From Burkholderiales bacterium (GTDB lineage: Bacteria; Pseudomonadota; Gammaproteobacteria; Burkholderiales; Usitatibacteraceae), in contig JACMOJ010000088.1 of NCBI GenBank assembly GCA_014378085.1, positions 1-19,429 of the forward strand: 19,429 bases of DNA, written 5' to 3'. The notes beneath the pieces are model-generated. The model was not told where the DNA came from, searched no databases, and saw only the letters and a list, made by a program, of their open reading frames with translations. How positions within the stretch are numbered: position 1 is the first letter of the stretch; the number at the start of each line of letters is the position of its first letter. This document shows positions 15,603 to 19,429 of this stretch, one piece after another. The position numbers were made by a program, and so were the translations under genes.

Positions 15603-16106
15603 ATGCCCGCTGCTTCTTTTGCCAAATCTTTGCCAGTAGCCCACGTCCTGTTGGACTTGGATGTTTCAAGCAAAAAGCGTTTATTTGAACAAATTGGTTT
15701 GTTGTTTGAAAACGAAAACAAGATCGCACGTGCGGTAGTCTTTGATGCGCTGTTCGCCCGCGAGAAGCTTGGCTCAACCGGGCTAGGGCACGGCGTGGCG
15801 ATTCCGCACGGTCGCATTAAAAATCTTCGCGAAACGATGGCGGTGTTTATCCGCACCAAGGATGGCGTGCCATTTGAGTCTCCCGATGGCGAATCGGTCC
15901 GGCTCGTGTTCGCGATGCTGGTGCCTGAACATGCCAACGAACAACACTTGAATTTATTGTCGGAACTCGCGCAAGTGTTTAGCGACGCAGAACTGCGTGA
16001 AGCGCTGCTGGTAGAACGGGACAATGCGCGTGCGCACGACATGTTGATTTACGGCGCAACAACTGACTCGACCAATGCCTCAACTCAGCGTTCAGCGGCT
16101 GTTTGA
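15603..16106 (+). CDS. ptsN: Nitrogen-PTS EIIA protein PtsN
   Basis: 167 residues, one EIIA-type domain with the phosphorylated His 69 in GLGHGVAIPHGR and the helix MLVPEHANEQHLNLLSELAQVF. PtsN is a regulatory phosphoprotein linking nitrogen and carbon status to potassium uptake, sigma-54-related genes and other targets; it does not transport sugar. The C-terminal tail (TTDSTNASTQRSAAV) is an extension. The ATG at 15603 has no good ribosome binding site. The region upstream (15475-15602) contains a perfect 10-bp palindrome, CGGCATGCCG (15509-15518), but no clear promoter was found. The last 32 bases overlap hprK in another frame. Confidence 0.94.
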   Translation: MPAASFAKSLPVAHVLLDLDVSSKKRLFEQIGLLFENENKIARAVVFDALFAREKLGSTGLGHGVAIPHGRIKNLRETMAVFIRTKDGVPFESPDGESVRLVFAMLVPEHANEQHLNLLSELAQVFSDAELREALLVERDNARAHDMLIYGATTDSTNASTQRSAAV

Positions 16107-17109
16107 TGATCGCCGCGACAAGCTCTCGCTAACTTGGGTTGGCGGGCAGCGCGGCGCGGCGCGATTCCTGAATCATGAGGCGCTCAATCGCCCCGGCGTT
16201 GGGTTGGTGGGACACCTCAACCTCATTCATCCCATTTTGATTCATGCGCTTGGCTTATCGGATGTCGAATACTTGGCGAATCTCGACGAGGCGCAACGCG
16301 CCGTCAGTGTCGAGGCGCTGTGCACCAATCAAACAATGGCCATCTTTCTGTGTGATGGTGTCAGCGCGCCAAAATTCTTGATTGATGCCGCTGATCGTTA
16401 CAGCACACCGCTGTTTCTGTCGCTGAAAAAGAGCCGCATTTTTGTCAACTTGTTGCGCCCCTATTTGCAGCGTGAGTTATCCGAAATCACCACCTGCCAC
16501 GGCGTATTTTTAGATGTGCTCGGGTTCGGCATTTTGATCACCGGTGATTCACAAATCGGCAAAAGCGAGCTCGCGTTGGAGTTGATCTCCCGCAGCGCAG
16601 GCTTGGTGGCGGATGACGCGGTCGAGCTCTATCAAGTTGGTCCTGAAACCATTCAAGGTCGTTGCCCGCCGTTGCTGCGAGATTTTCTGGAAGTGCGCGG
16701 CATTGGTGTATTGAATATCCGCGCCATTTTTGGTGAGACGGCGGTCCGTCCGCGTAAAACGTTGCGGCTCATTGTGCATTTAGAACGCCCGACCAAAGAG
16801 TATTTTGCAGGGCTTGATCGACTGCAGACAAAGTCGAGTACCACCACCATTCTTGGTGTAGAAATTTCAACGGTTACGCTCGCGGTGGTGGCGGGTCGCA
16901 ACCTCGCCGTGTTGGTAGAAGCGGCAGTGCGGCAGTACATTTTGCAAACGCGGGGCTACGATTCGACCAAGGATTTCCTCGACCGGCACGAGGCGGCGAT
17001 GCGCGAACAAGGAGTAGAAGCCGAGCCGCTGCTACCCACCCGTGCGCCGGTGAATTCCACCGTTGACGCGAACGCCACCGCGTCGTTTGATGCCTACGCA
17101 CCTGAGTAA
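16075..17109 (+). CDS. hprK: HPr kinase/phosphorylase HprK
   Basis: 344 residues. The N-terminal opening MPQLSVQRLFDDRRDKL supports this start although it lies inside ptsN. The kinase domain has His 142 (CHGVFLD), the P-loop GDSQIGKS (157-164), Asp 180/181 (VADDAVEL) and the HprK signature LEVRGIGVLNIRAIFG (about 205-220). HprK phosphorylates and dephosphorylates a serine of HPr-type proteins. The P-loop has Gln 160 where I recall Gly in most relatives; the GxxxxGKS pattern is intact. The C-terminal tail (about 320-344) is longer than usual and low in complexity. No HPr or EI gene lies in the window. rapZ follows 14 bases later. Confidence 0.95.
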   Translation: MPQLSVQRLFDDRRDKLSLTWVGGQRGAARFLNHEALNRPGVGLVGHLNLIHPILIHALGLSDVEYLANLDEAQRAVSVEALCTNQTMAIFLCDGVSAPKFLIDAADRYSTPLFLSLKKSRIFVNLLRPYLQRELSEITTCHGVFLDVLGFGILITGDSQIGKSELALELISRSAGLVADDAVELYQVGPETIQGRCPPLLRDFLEVRGIGVLNIRAIFGETAVRPRKTLRLIVHLERPTKEYFAGLDRLQTKSSTTTILGVEISTVTLAVVAGRNLAVLVEAAVRQYILQTRGYDSTKDFLDRHEAAMREQGVEAEPLLPTRAPVNSTVDANATASFDAYAPE

Positions 17110-17123
17110 CGTGGGGCAATGAC

Positions 17124-17957
17124 ATGAAACTCGTGCTCGTCAGCGGCTATTCGGGTTCTGGTAAAAGTGTGGCGCTGAAGGCGCTTGAAGACGCGGGATA
17201 CTTCGCGGTCGATAACCTACCGGTTGCGGTGGTCGAGACGTTGTTACAGGAACTCGACGGGATTAAGCAAATTGCGGTTGCCATTGATATCCGTGCTGGT
17301 GCGTCGGTTGATGCGCTGCCTGCGCTAGTGAATGGGTTGCGCGACCGTGGTGTTGATTGCCGGTTACTGTTTATCGAGGCGAGCGATGAGGCGATTGCAC
17401 GCCGGTTCGCCGAGACGCGTCGTCCGCACCCGCTCGCGACCAAAATTACCAGCGGCGTGAAAGCTTGCATCCGCGAAGAGCGGCGCTTATTGAGTGATAT
17501 TGCGGGGCTTGGGCACCGCATGGATACATCGGGCGTTAACCCCAACCGTTTGCGGGATTGGATCAAGGATTGGCTACAGCTCGACCGGAGTCGTATCTCG
17601 TTAACGTTGCAATCGTTTGGTTTTAAGCACGGGATACCGATGGACGCCGACATGGTGTTCGACGTTCGTTTTCTGCCAAACCCGTATTACGATACAACGC
17701 TCAGGCCACTCAGTGGGCGCGATGAGCCGGTCAAGAAATTTCTGCAAGCAGATACCGACGTTGCAAAATTTATCGACGATGTGGCGGGCTTTTTATCGCG
17801 CTGGTTGCCGTCGTTTGTGCGTGACCATCGTGCCGCCATTACCGTCGCCATCGGCTGCACCGGTGGCCAGCATCGATCGGTTTACATCAGCGAACAACTC
17901 GCGGCTCGCTTCCGGGAAGTGCAGCAAGTGTTGGTTCGCCACCGCGACATCCACTAA
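17124..17957 (+). CDS. rapZ: RNase adapter RapZ (YvcJ-type P-loop protein)
   Basis: 277 residues. The N-terminal Walker A is GYSGSGKS (8-15), followed by the conserved AGYFAVDNLP. The middle has ARRFAETRRPHPL and the C-terminal half has DVRFLPNPYYDTTLRPLSGRD and IGCTGGQHRSVY, all standard for the family. In E. coli RapZ binds small RNAs and RNase E and controls glmS through glucosamine-6-phosphate sensing; in betaproteobacteria the role is less studied. The ATG is preceded by GGGG at seven bases. It forms a unit with ptsN and hprK. It converges with mutY after a 62-base gap that contains a hairpin. Confidence 0.95.
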   Translation: MKLVLVSGYSGSGKSVALKALEDAGYFAVDNLPVAVVETLLQELDGIKQIAVAIDIRAGASVDALPALVNGLRDRGVDCRLLFIEASDEAIARRFAETRRPHPLATKITSGVKACIREERRLLSDIAGLGHRMDTSGVNPNRLRDWIKDWLQLDRSRISLTLQSFGFKHGIPMDADMVFDVRFLPNPYYDTTLRPLSGRDEPVKKFLQADTDVAKFIDDVAGFLSRWLPSFVRDHRAAITVAIGCTGGQHRSVYISEQLAARFREVQQVLVRHRDIH

Positions 17958-17987
17958 GAAAAAAGTGAAAGTCGCCTAATGACGGGT

Positions 17988-18013
17988 GTTTTCGAGCAAA
18001 AAAGCTTGAAAAC
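17988..18013. other. Hairpin in the rapZ/mutY convergent gap
   Basis: GTTTTCGAGC (17988-17997) pairs with GCTTGAAAAC (18004-18013), one G-T wobble, around a loop of six A's. It lies between the two convergent genes and may end transcription from either side. No U-run follows on either strand, so it is not a canonical terminator. Confidence 0.45.
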
Positions 18014-18019
18014 GGCCGT

Positions 18020-19078
18020 CTATCCTTGTGTTTCTAAAGATAGGCGTATCAGGATTTTTTTCACCGGGGCCGGCAAAGCCGCGCCGGCAGCATCATCCAG
18101 GTTCATCCACATCACCCCCGGCTCCGCCAAATGCGCATGGCGTTTGGCAACCGCGATCGCTAGCGGGTAGATGGTGAGTGAGTAGTGCGTAAAGCCATGC
18201 GCTACCTCGGGCAGCGGGCGCGGCCGTCGGCCTTTGCTCAGGGTGACCCGGTACTTTTGTTTTGCGGTCACTGTTGCGTCGGCTTCGACCGCAATCTCTG
18301 GCAACGACCATAACCCACCCCAGATGCCGGTTGGCGGGCGTCGCTCGATGAGGACCTCATTGCCACAAAACAACACCAGCATTTTGGTTTGTCGATGCGG
18401 GATTTCCTTCCTCGGGCTTTTGCCGGGAAGCTCAGCGATGCGGCCGTCATTAAATGCAACACAGGTGGCGCGTAATGGACACAACAAACAGCTCGGCGTA
18501 CCGCGTGTACAAATGGTGGCGCCCAAATCCATCAGCCCTTGCGTGTAGGCTTCGATCTGTTTTTTAGGCACCTCGCGATCGGCCACCTGCCACATGGCGT
18601 CTTCAATCGCCTTGGCGCGTGTGTCGCCTTCGATGCCGAAGTGGCGTGCAAATACTCGCTTCACGTTACCGTCGAGAATGGCGCGGGACTCGCTGTAGGC
18701 GAAAGCGCAGATTGCCGCTGCCGTTGAGCGGCCAATCCCGGGCAGCGACCATACGTCCGCATGCGCTCGTGGGAACACGCCGTTAAATTGCTGAACTACC
18801 ATGACGGCGGCTTTGTGCAAATTGCGCGCTCGGGCATAGTAGCCAAGTCCCGCCCAACGCTGCATCACGTCATCAACGGGTGCCGATGCCAGCGCGCTGA
18901 CGTCCGGAAACCTTGCCATAAAGCGTGCGTAGTAATCGACAACTGCGCTGACTTGGGTTTGTTGCAACATGATTTCTGACACCCATATCCGATATGGGTC
19001 TTGCGTGTTTTGCCACGGCAAATCGTGACGCCCGCTGCGCTGCTGCCAGCGAATAATGTTTTCAGAAAATGAAGGCAT
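18020..19078 (-). CDS. mutY: Adenine DNA glycosylase MutY
   Basis: 352 residues. It removes adenine paired with 8-oxoguanine in base-excision repair. Visible marks: catalytic Glu 35 in VSEIMLQQTQV, helix-hairpin-helix SLPGIGRSTAAAI (111-123), Asp 136 in LDGNVKR, and the 4Fe-4S cluster cysteines C190, C197, C200 and C206 with the C-x6-C-x2-C-x5-C spacing. The C-terminal NUDIX-like domain recognises 8-oxoguanine (about 225-350), with HGFTHYSLTIYPL. Residue positions run two below those of E. coli MutY, and the length is usual. The ATG has no clear ribosome binding site. It is convergent with rapZ. Confidence 0.97.
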   Translation of the reverse strand: MPSFSENIIRWQQRSGRHDLPWQNTQDPYRIWVSEIMLQQTQVSAVVDYYARFMARFPDVSALASAPVDDVMQRWAGLGYYARARNLHKAAVMVVQQFNGVFPRAHADVWSLPGIGRSTAAAICAFAYSESRAILDGNVKRVFARHFGIEGDTRAKAIEDAMWQVADREVPKKQIEAYTQGLMDLGATICTRGTPSCLLCPLRATCVAFNDGRIAELPGKSPRKEIPHRQTKMLVLFCGNEVLIERRPPTGIWGGLWSLPEIAVEADATVTAKQKYRVTLSKGRRPRPLPEVAHGFTHYSLTIYPLAIAVAKRHAHLAEPGVMWMNLDDAAGAALPAPVKKILIRLSLETQG

Positions 19079-19098
19079 GGCGGCATTTTGACGCAGGT

Positions 19099-19266
19099 AT
19101 GGCGCAACAACCTAGGATGTCATCGTCGACGTTTGTGTTTGTATTGGCGATGGAATGTCTTGGGGTGTTGATCGCCGCGTCAATTCTGACCATCTGTACC
19201 GCGCAGAAAAAATGTAAAGACATCCGACGCAAGGCGCGCGATTGTTTCGCAGCCCCGAATGGTTAA
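19099..19266 (+). CDS. Hypothetical small membrane protein (doubtful)
   Basis: 55 residues from ATG 19099, or 49 from ATG 19117. It fills the gap between the mutY start and the vapC-like stop. There is one strongly hydrophobic stretch (TFVFVLAMECLGVLIAASIL), then a basic, Cys-containing tail (TAQKKCKDIRRKARDC). The family is not recognised and the ribosome binding site is poor. The stop overlaps the vapC-like stop on the other strand. It may be a chance frame. Confidence 0.25.
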   Translation: MAQQPRMSSSTFVFVLAMECLGVLIAASILTICTAQKKCKDIRRKARDCFAAPNG

Positions 19267-19429
19267 GTAACGAGCACCATGCCAGCGTGTTTGGCGGCAT
19301 TGCGGTCGAAGGTCATCACAACACTGCACCCGGCTGCTTTTCCAGCACTGGCGATTAGGCAATCCGCAAGATCCGCAGCGCCAGCCCGACATGCGCGGAT
19401 AGCCCGCCACGCAATATCCGCATCTTCAA
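19263..19429 (-). CDS. vapC: VapC-type PIN-domain toxin, C-terminal end (right edge cut)
   Basis: About 55 residues, open to the right edge (frame enters with two partial bases) and ending with TAA at 19265-19263. The end GAADLADCLIASAGKAAGCS followed by VVMTFDRNAAKHAGM matches the C-terminal part of VapC PIN ribonucleases: the acidic AADLADCLIA helix carries a metal-binding Asp, and the TFDR motif follows. VapC toxins cleave RNA and are held in check by an antitoxin, usually encoded just upstream, which would lie beyond the edge. N-terminal catalytic residues cannot be seen, so intactness is unknown. It faces mutY in the same direction, 184 bases away. Confidence 0.72.
   Translation of the reverse strand, partial: EDADIAWRAIRACRAGAADLADCLIASAGKAAGCSVVMTFDRNAAKHAGMVLVT

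Noticed and set aside
1..19429. CRISPR arrays, IS elements, phage genes, riboswitches
   Set aside because: No direct-repeat arrays, transposase motifs, terminal inverted repeats or known aptamer patterns were seen by eye on either strand.

Overview
The window looks like chromosomal DNA of a betaproteobacterium with moderate GC content. The main grounds are the block lptC-lptA-lptB-rpoN-hpf-ptsN-hprK-rapZ, the HprK/RapZ/short-HPF sequence types, and a type II secretion (T2SS) gene order K-L-M-N-D like that of the xps systems. Family and genus cannot be fixed from sequence reading alone. Most genes are housekeeping or cell-envelope genes. No phage, IS element or CRISPR array was seen.

Layout. 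Positions 1-941 are the C-terminal end of a PilY1-type pilus adhesin (left edge cut). A tRNA-Thr(CGT) with a strong terminator follows, then two overlapping pseudopilin genes (gspH-like, gspI-like), then a tRNA-Thr(TGT) only 15 bases after gspI. A large three-domain DsbD/ScsB-type disulfide reductase runs from 2341 to 4584. Facing it on the minus strand (10412 down to 4698) is the T2SS block gspK-gspL-gspM-gspN(C-like)-gspD, with overlapping genes from K to N. A 110-base divergent spacer carrying an inverted repeat separates gspK from gspJ. GspJ starts a plus-strand run: gspJ, lptC, lptA, lptB, rpoN, hpf (terminator), ptsN, hprK, rapZ. Facing rapZ is mutY on the minus strand, and the right edge cuts a VapC-like PIN toxin gene (C-terminus only, minus strand).

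How the genes work together. GspH, I, J and K are prepilin-like subunits of the T2SS pseudopilus. GspL and GspM form the inner-membrane platform, the GspC-like protein links platform to secretin, and GspD is the outer-membrane channel. GspE, F and G are not in the window. The DsbD-type protein would supply reductant to the periplasm. LptC-A-B are the bridge and ATPase for LPS export. RpoN, HPF, PtsN, HprK and RapZ form the usual proteobacterial sigma-54/nitrogen-PTS neighbourhood.

The main oddity is architectural. The T2SS genes are split into three transcription units: H-I, K-L-M-N-D, and J. gspJ has become the first gene of the lipopolysaccharide-transport operon, coupled to lptC by an ATGA overlap. 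Other points are a repeat-built acidic insertion in RpoN and a shared upstream motif on the two threonine tRNA genes. I saw no clearly new multi-gene system.
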